NCBI GenBank assembly: GCA_019357535.2
Contig: CP079955.1
Span: 1,054,001 to 1,118,000 of the forward strand
Direction: 5' to 3'
From: Macrococcus sp. 19Msa1099
GTDB lineage: Bacteria > Bacillota > Bacilli > Staphylococcales > Staphylococcaceae
Length of the DNA stretch: 64,000 nt
The notes beneath the pieces were generated by a model. It worked only from the letters and a program-made list of their open reading frames with translations, did not search any database and was not told the origin of the DNA. Made by a program: the position numbers and the translations under genes. Positions 57,572 to 64,000 of the stretch are shown in pieces. Within the stretch, counting starts at the first letter, position 1, and each line of letters starts with the position of its first letter.

Positions 57572-58267
57572 TTAATCACTATTTCTTGCCATCATGAAGA
57601 ATCTTAAGAATTCTGCTACTGCTACTGCTGTTGCTGCTACATATGTCATAGCGGCTGCTGATAGTACACGTTTCGCATGCTTATATTCTTCAGCATTCAC
57701 AATGCCTAATTTCTCTATTTGATTCATCGCGCGGTTACTTGCATCAAATTCAACAGGCAGTGTAACAATTGAGAATAATACAGCAAAGGACATTAAGATG
57801 ACACCAGCCCAGATTGCCATAGAACCAATTCCTCCGCCTTGCTGAGAAATGCCAGTTAATACTGCTCCGACCATAATTAACAAGTAACTGAATGTTGTTC
57901 CTAAATTTGCTAGAGGCAACAAAGCGCTACGTAACTTCAGCATACTATATCCAGTCGCATGCTGAATCGCATGACCAACTTCATGCGCAGCGATTGCAGT
58001 ACCAGCAACACTTGGCTGTCTGAAGTTAGAGGGACTAAGTACGACAAGCTTCTTTGATGGATCGTAATGATCTGATAGAAAGCCTTCGCCTTCTACTACT
58101 CTCACATCTGTAATACCATTCGCTGCAAGTATTTCCTCTGCTACTTGCTGTCCTGATTTACCACTTGTAGATTTCACCCTGCTGTACTTATTATAAGTTG
58201 ATTTTACTTTATACTGGAAATACATCGGCACCAGCATAATAATAATAAAATAAAGAATATAGCTCAT
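57572..58267 (-). CDS. Neutral zinc metallopeptidase (YugP family)
   Basis: A 231-residue membrane protease-like protein. An N-terminal helix, the zinc-binding HEVGHAIQHATGY (HExxH) and three or more C-terminal helices are seen. VRVVEGEGFLSDHYDPSKK precedes the active site. The ATG at 58267 has AAGGAG 8 nt upstream. The substrate is unknown. It lies downstream of the ypjA-like gene. Confidence 0.9.
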   Translation of the reverse strand: MSYILYFIIIMLVPMYFQYKVKSTYNKYSRVKSTSGKSGQQVAEEILAANGITDVRVVEGEGFLSDHYDPSKKLVVLSPSNFRQPSVAGTAIAAHEVGHAIQHATGYSMLKLRSALLPLANLGTTFSYLLIMVGAVLTGISQQGGGIGSMAIWAGVILMSFAVLFSIVTLPVEFDASNRAMNQIEKLGIVNAEEYKHAKRVLSAAAMTYVAATAVAVAEFLRFFMMARNSD

Positions 58268-58316
58268 CAAAACACTCCTTAATAGATTTAATTTAATTCT
58301 AATTTATTGGTCAAAA

Positions 58317-58895
58317 TTAATCAAATAATTTATCTCTATTCAAGATAAATAATAAAGCAAAACTAAACACTGATAACCAGAATGAAAAATAACCGATATG
58401 CTGGATATAGTCAGAAAGCATACTGTAAACCGGATACTGCATATAAACATAGTCTATGACATCATTATGAAATACCCATATTGATGCAATTCCGATTGAT
58501 AATAAGCTGACTCTGAACAAAGGAACAAATAATAACGCCTGTATTGCCATAACTGCATGTGAGATTACAAGCATCATTCCCATCGCCGTGACATCATCTA
58601 GCGTAATAAAGACGAGGATATTCATAACGACAGCCCAGACACCATATTTTATCAGCGTAACGAACGCAAGGACTTCAATTATCGGAAGATGCTTATTCAT
58701 TAATATTGCCGTCAGTGCAATCACTAAAAATAATGATGCAGTCGGACTATCTGGAACAAACGGTATAAAATACCATTTCGTCTGCTGAAGTTGACCTAAA
58801 TACCAGTAGTATCCATACACCGTACCGACAATATTACAAAATATAATCAATGTGAGAAACTTTTTATTTTGTATCCAGTAATAATATTGTGACAA
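58317..58895 (-). CDS. ypjA: YpjA-like membrane protein (DUF1405)
   Basis: A 192-residue membrane protein with about six helices; YYWYLGQLQQTKWYFIPFVPDSP is the signature stretch of DUF1405. It directly follows qcrC, the same place as ypjA in Bacillus. The start is a TTG at 58895 with GAGGTG upstream, just after the qcr terminator T run, so expression may depend on read-through. The function is unknown. Confidence 0.82.
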   Translation of the reverse strand: MSQYYYWIQNKKFLTLIIFCNIVGTVYGYYWYLGQLQQTKWYFIPFVPDSPTASLFLVIALTAILMNKHLPIIEVLAFVTLIKYGVWAVVMNILVFITLDDVTAMGMMLVISHAVMAIQALLFVPLFRVSLLSIGIASIWVFHNDVIDYVYMQYPVYSMLSDYIQHIGYFSFWLSVFSFALLFILNRDKLFD

Positions 58896-58914
58896 GTGAT
58901 CACCTCATAAAAAA

Positions 58915-58940
58915 AGAATCATCTAGAATAAGATGATTCT
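58915..58940 (-). terminator. Terminator after qcrC
   Basis: AGAATCATCT pairs with AGATGATTCT around AGAATA; seven T follow on the minus strand, directly before the ypjA ribosome binding site. Confidence 0.85.
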
Positions 58941-58948
58941 CTAAAATA

Positions 58949-59737
58949 TTATTTTTTCAATGGCTTTCCGTTCTCGTCAGTTTCTTCTAAACCTTCGATG
59001 AACTTTCCAACTTCTTTAATTTGTTCTTCTGTCAGCGTATCTTTAAATGAAGGCATTGCGCCACTACCATTTTTAACAAACGCTTCTACACCAGCTGCAG
59101 GTAGATTCGCTTTAACCAAGTTTGGACCAGCGCCACCTGTCAATTCTCCACCGTGACATGAAGTACAGTTAGATTTAATGATCTTTTCGTATGTCGGGTC
59201 TTTCTTATCTAAATTTGTGAATACGATTTTACCTTGTGCAGCTTGTTTCTTCCAATCATGGTAATGTGAAGATTCCCAAGTCGTATAGAAGATGATGGCT
59301 ACCGCTAATAACATAAATCCTGAAGCTAATGGACGCTTATTCCATTTACGCTCTGGTCCACGATCTAACCAAGGTGCTAACATTAATGCACCGAATGCAA
59401 TCCCTGGCATAACAATCGCACCAAATGTATTAAATGGTCCTGAAGCATACGTATACTTTAAGATTTGGTATAAGAATAAGAAGTACCAGTCAGGTAAAGG
59501 TGTATAACCTGTATCTGATGGATCCGCGATACGTTCTAATGGAGATGGATGCGCTACTGTTAAACATAAATATGCAACTAAGAATACCGCACCTGTCATC
59601 CATTCTTTTAATAAGAAATCTGGCCAGAAGCTTTCTGTTTTACCAGGAAATTCTGAATAATCTCGATTTAACTTTGGTTTTTCATAAGATTTAATACGTG
59701 AATCACCAACAAATTTCATCCCTTTTCCGCGATGCAT
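58949..59737 (-). CDS. qcrC: Menaquinol:cytochrome c reductase cytochrome b/c subunit
   Basis: A 262-residue subunit fusing the subunit-IV-like membrane part (three helices, HPSPLERIADPSDTGYTP, PDWYFLFLYQILKY) to a C-terminal cytochrome c domain with heme motif CTSCH and axial Met in GAMPSF. The N-terminus MHRGKGMKFVGDSRI matches Bacillus QcrC. It passes electrons from the bc complex toward a cytochrome c oxidase. It is the third gene of qcrABC. Confidence 0.94.
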   Translation of the reverse strand: MHRGKGMKFVGDSRIKSYEKPKLNRDYSEFPGKTESFWPDFLLKEWMTGAVFLVAYLCLTVAHPSPLERIADPSDTGYTPLPDWYFLFLYQILKYTYASGPFNTFGAIVMPGIAFGALMLAPWLDRGPERKWNKRPLASGFMLLAVAIIFYTTWESSHYHDWKKQAAQGKIVFTNLDKKDPTYEKIIKSNCTSCHGGELTGGAGPNLVKANLPAAGVEAFVKNGSGAMPSFKDTLTEEQIKEVGKFIEGLEETDENGKPLKK

Positions 59738-59767
59738 CTGTATAACCTCCTTTTAGAATATTCGTGT

Positions 59768-60442
59768 TTATAGTGGCCCCGAAATACCTTGTTTTCTAAT
59801 CATAATAAAGTGAGCTGCTAACAACGCGAATAAACATGCAGGTAAGAAGAATACATGAATCGCGAAGAATCGCGTTAATGTCTGTGCTCCAACAATATGT
59901 GGGTCACCAGCTAATAAAGTTTTTACCCATGGACCGATAAACGGTACGGATTCAGCGATTTGTAAACCTACTTTTGTCGCAAATAATGCTTTCATATCCC
60001 ATGGTAATAAATAACCAGTAAACGATAATCCTAACATTACGAAGAAAATTAATACTCCGACTAACCAGTTTAATTCACGTGGTTGTTTATATGATCCCGT
60101 GAAGAATACGCGTAGTGTGTGTAAGAACATCATTACTACTACTAGACTCGCACCCCAGTGATGCATACCACGTACGATAACACCTGCTGCTACATCATGC
60201 TGTAAATAATAAACTGATTTCCAGGCGTTAACAATATCTGGTACATAATACATCGTTAAGAACATACCTGATAAAACTTGTATTACAGTAATAAAGAATG
60301 TTAATCCACCAAAACAGTATACGAATGCAGAAAAGTGATAAGCAGGGTTAACATGCTCAGGCACCTCATGATCTGCGATATCGCGCCAAATTGGTGTAAT
60401 ATCGAGTCTGTCATCGACCCAATCATAGATTTTATCGATCAT
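59768..60442 (-). CDS. qcrB: Menaquinol:cytochrome c reductase cytochrome b subunit
   Basis: A 224-residue cytochrome b6-type subunit with four membrane helices. His ligands lie in RGMHHWGASLVVVMMFLH and near IHVFFLPACLFALLAAHF, and GYLLPWD is part of the quinol site. It oxidises menaquinol together with the Rieske protein QcrA. It lies between qcrA and qcrC. Confidence 0.95.
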   Translation of the reverse strand: MIDKIYDWVDDRLDITPIWRDIADHEVPEHVNPAYHFSAFVYCFGGLTFFITVIQVLSGMFLTMYYVPDIVNAWKSVYYLQHDVAAGVIVRGMHHWGASLVVVMMFLHTLRVFFTGSYKQPRELNWLVGVLIFFVMLGLSFTGYLLPWDMKALFATKVGLQIAESVPFIGPWVKTLLAGDPHIVGAQTLTRFFAIHVFFLPACLFALLAAHFIMIRKQGISGPL

Positions 60443-60453
60443 TTTGTCCCCTC

Positions 60454-60957
60454 CTATTTCACTAATTCATTTTCGTGTTTTTTACCGATTGTTAACATTC
60501 CGCCTTTTTCTCCAACTTTATATTGGTCTAAAGGCCCAAGCGGTGGTGTACCAGGAACGTTCTTACCATTCTTCTCATAACGACCATTATGACATGGACA
60601 GAAGAATTGGTTCGGATTACCTTTATCACCATTCCAAGATACTGTACAACCTAAGTGTTTACATACAGGAGATAAAGCAATAATTTCATCGCCTTCTTTA
60701 TATACCCATGCAAATTCTGTTACTTCACTCGTGTACCATGCATCTTTTTGTTCGAATTTAAAGTCAACCTTTGTCGGTTCTTCTTTAATTTCTGAAACTT
60801 TAACGCTAGTAGTGATCATATCTCCAGCTGCACCACTTTTAAATACTGGATCTAGTGCAAAACGACCTAAAGGCATAACCATACCAGCAGCCATAAATGA
60901 TCCAACTCCCATTAAGGAATAGTTTAAAAATTGGCGTCGTGTGACACGTTGGCTCAT
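60454..60957 (-). CDS. qcrA: Menaquinol:cytochrome c reductase Rieske iron-sulfur subunit
   Basis: A 167-residue Rieske protein. The 2Fe-2S ligands are in CKHLGCTVSW and CPCHNGRY. The N-terminus has a twin-arginine-type sequence (TRRQFLNYSLMG) and a hydrophobic anchor, as in Bacillus QcrA, a Tat substrate. It starts the qcrABC operon. The promoter TTGACC-N17-TAAAAT lies about 50 nt upstream. Confidence 0.95.
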   Translation of the reverse strand: MSQRVTRRQFLNYSLMGVGSFMAAGMVMPLGRFALDPVFKSGAAGDMITTSVKVSEIKEEPTKVDFKFEQKDAWYTSEVTEFAWVYKEGDEIIALSPVCKHLGCTVSWNGDKGNPNQFFCPCHNGRYEKNGKNVPGTPPLGPLDQYKVGEKGGMLTIGKKHENELVK

Positions 60958-61012
60958 TTAATTTTCCCCCCTCTAATGCGATTCTTTTTATAAAATATAC
61001 TAGGACATATCA

Positions 61013-61041
61013 ATTTTAGCCTATAAATATAGCTTGGTCAA
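61013..61041 (-). promoter_or_regulatory. Promoter of the qcrABC operon
   Basis: On the minus strand -35 TTGACC (61036-61041) and -10 TAAAAT (61013-61018) are 17 nt apart, giving a leader of about 50 nt before qcrA. Confidence 0.65.
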
Positions 61042-61074
61042 TAAGATGTCACAATTTAAGTACTAAAATTGTCA

Positions 61075-61500
61075 TTATTTATTCCAAAGTGTAATAATAA
61101 ATTTCATCAACGATTTGACATTATCCTGAATAAATTCCTGTTTCATTTCATTATCCATAGATTCTAATGGAATGATACTCACTTTATGGACATTATCAGC
61201 ATCAATTTGTAATGTTTGTGGACATACGACAACGATATTCTTGAATCCATATTCTTTAAGTTGTGTATCTATAAGACCAATCGGATCATAGTCACCTAAA
61301 ATTTGCACTGGAGGCAATACAAGGAGACGTCCTTTAAACTGTTGTTCAGCACCTAAAGTTACATATTGAATCATTTCATATTGATCTGCTATATCTAAAA
61401 GTCGAGAAGTATAGTTGGCTGGTATTGCCGGGATGATTGCAGTATCAATATATTCTATCTGATCGTTCAGCAACATAAGATCATTATGATTAAAAAGCAT
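61075..61500 (-). CDS. ypiF: YpiF-like protein (DUF2487)
   Basis: A 141-residue soluble protein of the DUF2487/YpiF type, which lies before qcrA in Bacillus as here. LLVLPPVQILGDY and KNIVVVCPQTLQID are recognisable. The function is unknown; co-location with the qcr genes across Firmicutes hints at a role in assembly or regulation. It starts 2 nt after ypiB ends. Confidence 0.8.
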   Translation of the reverse strand: MLFNHNDLMLLNDQIEYIDTAIIPAIPANYTSRLLDIADQYEMIQYVTLGAEQQFKGRLLVLPPVQILGDYDPIGLIDTQLKEYGFKNIVVVCPQTLQIDADNVHKVSIIPLESMDNEMKQEFIQDNVKSLMKFIITLWNK

Positions 61501-61502
61501 TC

Positions 61503-62030
61503 CTATTCTCCTATCATCTGTAATAAATGCGTAAGTTGATTAAATTTATCCTTATCTTTATTCACTAAAGTTTCTTCAATCAAGGGCTCTATGTAACGTT
61601 TAACTTCTTTCTTTATAATTTCATTATGCTGGATATAGTGAAGCTTGTTCTTAATTTCTTTGTATTCAAAGTTATTTAATGATATTACTACATAGCTCAG
61701 CAGTTCTTTTATCTCAATTTCAACATATTTGTTATCATGAAGTATGACATCCAGATAAATATCATGATTTAATGAAGATAAATAATGAAAAATGACAAAA
61801 GCATCGGTAATAATTCCATGAGCAAGTACGAGATGACATTTAAAGTCTGGATAAATAATCAGACGATTAATAAATGCATCAGCTCTCATAATATGAATAT
61901 AGGAGAGTATATCATCTCGATCTTTTAATAAGTTTAATATCCACACCGTGTTCTTGTTGTCAATATTATGATTGAGTAGCAGATATCTTATATAGTTTCT
62001 GCGGTCATCGACAATATTAGTATGCGTCAT
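61503..62030 (-). CDS. ypiB: YpiB-like protein (UPF0302)
   Basis: A 175-residue protein of the UPF0302 family. The N-terminus NYIRYLLLNHNIDNKNTVWIL and the C-terminal IDxxLxxxDKDxFxxL-like segment LVNKDKDKFNQLTHLLQ fit the family. The ATG at 62030 (MTHTNIVDDRRN) overlaps the TPR gene by 14 nt with GGAG upstream; an upstream TTG is less likely. The function is unknown. Confidence 0.8.
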   Translation of the reverse strand: MTHTNIVDDRRNYIRYLLLNHNIDNKNTVWILNLLKDRDDILSYIHIMRADAFINRLIIYPDFKCHLVLAHGIITDAFVIFHYLSSLNHDIYLDVILHDNKYVEIEIKELLSYVVISLNNFEYKEIKNKLHYIQHNEIIKKEVKRYIEPLIEETLVNKDKDKFNQLTHLLQMIGE

Positions 62031-63231
62031 CAAACTCCGGTTCCAGACCAATAATTATTTCGTAGAGCTGTTCGCTGCGAGATCGATCTGCTATTTCTCG
62101 GGTGTAATAATAATAATCTTTCAGGAAAGAGACATTTTCATTCAGACTATTATAAGCTTCTTTATAGAAATGCTTTGCTTCTTTATCTTTTTCCAGCTGT
62201 TGATAGCTATATGCTAAATGCCATAAAATCTCTGGATCAATATCATCTTCGTCAATAACAGTGAATAACTGGACCATCTCTTCATACAGTTCTTCTTTGC
62301 GATAGTAGTCTGCTAATACTAATCCTGCTTCAGTATATGATGGATCGATTGTTAGAGCCTGGATTAGATAGTCTGCTCCTTCTTCATTATGCATCTTAAT
62401 CATAATACGTCCAGTATCCACAAGCAGCTCTTTATAAAATTCATTTAATCGTATCCCTTGCTGACCTACCAAGATTGCATCTTCATATTTGCGTTCACTT
62501 TCTAACAGCTCAACTAATAACAGATATGCCTGCATAAAATCAGGATCTTTATCCAGTAAAGACTGCAGTGTCGATATTGCTCTATCCATCAGCCCGGATT
62601 TTTGATAGCTAATCGCTTTTTTGAAGAAATCATCGCTCGTATAATCTTTCTCGTCTATTTTCTCATAGTAAACTACCGCCTGATCATAATCACCCGTCTG
62701 TAATAAACTATCTGCAATCCTTAAATTCAAATTAACATTATTAATTTCATCGATACCACTATTTAATAGTGTTTCGTAGTTTCTTACAGCTGGTAGATAC
62801 TGCCCGTCAAAGTAATAGAGTTCTGCTAATGCAAAGCTAAGCACTGGATCTTCACTAGATAGTTCATAAGCTTCCTTCACCTTCTCAATTGCGACTTCTG
62901 GCATATCCTGCTGTTGAAAGATATCCGCTTCAAGCATCAATCTTTCTATTGTTTTAGGAAGCCCATGTAATATCATTAGTGCTTGATCCATATCATTCGT
63001 ATCGATTAAACTTTCGATATAAAAGCTTAGTACCTCAGGCTCATCGGGGTATAGTTCAAACAGCCGTTCAAACACAAGTTTACCTTCTTGTACAATACCA
63101 AACTGCATGAGGGTTGTACCCAGTTCAAAAAGTGCATCATGATCATCTGTAAATAAAGCCCTTTTAACATTATCGTTCAGGCCTTCTAGATGCTGCAGAT
63201 GAATCTGATCGATTAATTGATTAATATCCAT
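62017..63231 (-). CDS. ypiA: TPR-repeat protein (YpiA-like)
   Basis: A 404-residue cytosolic protein made of about ten tetratricopeptide repeats (for example LYYFDGQYLPAVRNYETLL and AISYQKSGLMDRAISTLQSL), a protein-interaction scaffold. The position aroA-ypiA-ypiB-ypiF-qcr is the same as in Bacillus. The start overlaps the aroA stop by one base. Partners are unknown. Confidence 0.88.
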   Translation of the reverse strand: MDINQLIDQIHLQHLEGLNDNVKRALFTDDHDALFELGTTLMQFGIVQEGKLVFERLFELYPDEPEVLSFYIESLIDTNDMDQALMILHGLPKTIERLMLEADIFQQQDMPEVAIEKVKEAYELSSEDPVLSFALAELYYFDGQYLPAVRNYETLLNSGIDEINNVNLNLRIADSLLQTGDYDQAVVYYEKIDEKDYTSDDFFKKAISYQKSGLMDRAISTLQSLLDKDPDFMQAYLLLVELLESERKYEDAILVGQQGIRLNEFYKELLVDTGRIMIKMHNEEGADYLIQALTIDPSYTEAGLVLADYYRKEELYEEMVQLFTVIDEDDIDPEILWHLAYSYQQLEKDKEAKHFYKEAYNSLNENVSFLKDYYYYTREIADRSRSEQLYEIIIGLEPEFDDAY

Positions 63232-64000
63232 TACAAATCTCCTTTTAACTGCTTAATATGTCCTATGAAGTTCGGATATGAAATATTTACCGCTTCAAAT
63301 TGATTGATTTCGATTTCTACCTTTTCAAGTAATGCTGCAACTGCAAGCATCATTCCGATACGATGATCGCCATAAGAATCAAAGATATTACGTGCACGCA
63401 CATCCTTTACTTTACCGTAAACGATCATACCATCCGTTGTTGGTTCTAACTTATAACCTAATGCGTTCAGTTCAGAAACAACCGTATCAATTCGATTGGT
63501 CTCTTTCACCTTCAGTTCCTCTGCATCTCTTATCTCACTCCTGCCCTGTGCATGTGCTAAGAGTAATGCAATCACTGGTATCTCATCAATAAGCTTCGGA
63601 ATTAATGAACCTTCAATCGTAATTCCTGTCAGATTATGCGTATATGAAACGATGATATCACTTACAGGTTCTGTCTGTTGTGCTTTGTCAATAACTTGAA
63701 TATTACCGCCCATCATCTTGACAACTTCTAGAATACCACTTCTCGTTACGTTCGTTCCAACATCATGCAGAGTAATCATGCTGCCAGGGATAATCAATGC
63801 AGCAACAATAAAGAAGGCAGCCGAAGATATGTCTCCAGGAATATGTATATCATTCATCTTAATGTCATGTATACCATTTGGTTTTAACAGGATTGTTCTA
63901 TCATTAACCTCAATATCAATATTACTGTTTTTAAACATTAATTCCGTATGATTTCGAGAGATGTCTTGTTCAGTGATGTGCACTTCATCATCTGCATATA
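63231..64000 (-). CDS. aroA: 3-phosphoshikimate 1-carboxyvinyltransferase (EPSP synthase), 5' part outside window
   Basis: The frame is open to the right edge, so about the first 40% of the protein is missing. DISRNHTELMF, HVPGDISSAAFF-like HIPGDISSAAFFIVAAL, DEIPVIALLLAHAQG, ELKVKETNRID and YGDHRIGMMLAVAAL are EPSP synthase motifs. It joins PEP to shikimate-3-phosphate in aromatic amino acid synthesis. It is coupled to ypiA (TAATG). Confidence 0.96.
   Translation of the reverse strand, partial: YADDEVHITEQDISRNHTELMFKNSNIDIEVNDRTILLKPNGIHDIKMNDIHIPGDISSAAFFIVAALIIPGSMITLHDVGTNVTRSGILEVVKMMGGNIQVIDKAQQTEPVSDIIVSYTHNLTGITIEGSLIPKLIDEIPVIALLLAHAQGRSEIRDAEELKVKETNRIDTVVSELNALGYKLEPTTDGMIVYGKVKDVRARNIFDSYGDHRIGMMLAVAALLEKVEIEINQFEAVNISYPNFIGHIKQLKGDL

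Overview
The window is chromosomal, low-GC Firmicute DNA that reads as a member of the Staphylococcaceae. Much of the gene order follows the Staphylococcus aureus core: dap operon end (dapL-alr-lysA)-csp, acyP-xpaC-telA, brnQ, odhAB, arlRS, pgpB-murG-ctpA, crr-msrB-msrA-ypmS-fakB-dfrA-thyA, brx-cvfC, dynamin, rnpB-gpsB-recU-pbp2, nth-dnaD-asnS-dinG-birA-cca-bshA, ypiF/B/A-aroA. Two additions are absent from S. aureus: a ba3-type cytochrome c oxidase operon and a qcrABC menaquinol:cytochrome c reductase operon. That combination points to Macrococcus (caseolyticus group) or a close relative. The genus call is an inference from gene content and order.

Layout. 1-3.4 kb: end of the lysine/diaminopimelate operon and a cold shock gene. 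3.6-6.2 kb: small conserved genes and the acyP-xpaC-telA operon. 6.2-11.5 kb: BrnQ with a CodY-like box, a VWA/MoxR-ATPase pair, a small DUF gene and a VOC dioxygenase under a palindromic operator. 11.5-18.3 kb: 2-oxoglutarate dehydrogenase (odhAB), the ArlRS two-component system and an acetyltransferase. About 18.4-18.5 kb: a non-coding RNA with two Fur-like boxes, C-rich loops and a terminator, sitting between arlR and pgpB as the iron-sparing sRNA IsrR does in S. aureus. 18.5-30 kb: cell wall, protease, PTS, methionine sulfoxide reductase, fatty acid/phospholipid, folate and thymidylate, bacilliredoxin and CvfC genes, mostly in tight minus-strand operons. 30-33.6 kb: queuosine precursor transporter, RNase H-like protein, a HAD phosphatase coupled to a degenerate Fic-HTH protein, and a 5'-3' exonuclease. 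33.65-34.17 kb: decayed coding remnants. 34.2-37.6 kb: a two-GTPase dynamin. 37.7-40.1 kb: cytochrome ba3 oxidase operon with a CRP/FNR- or Rex-like palindrome. 41-43 kb: RNA methyltransferase and RNase P RNA. 43-49 kb: gpsB, recU, pbp2 (with a Thr-rich repeat tail), nth, dnaD. 49-57.5 kb: asnS, dinG, birA, cca, bshA, MazG-like and YitT genes. 57.5-64 kb: YugP protease, ypjA, qcrABC, ypiF-ypiB-ypiA and aroA, which runs off the right edge.

Functional threads. Respiration: OdhAB feeds the TCA cycle, QcrABC takes electrons from menaquinol, and the ba3 oxidase accepts them from a cytochrome c. Wall synthesis: DapL/Alr/LysA, MurG, PBP2, GpsB and CtpA. Redox repair: MsrA/MsrB, bacilliredoxin and BshA (bacillithiol). 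Lipid: a FakB-type protein beside a PlsC acyltransferase. No insertion sequence, prophage, CRISPR array or tRNA gene was seen. Many start codons were moved from the longest possible reading frame to the one with a well-placed ribosome binding site; the reason is given in each entry.
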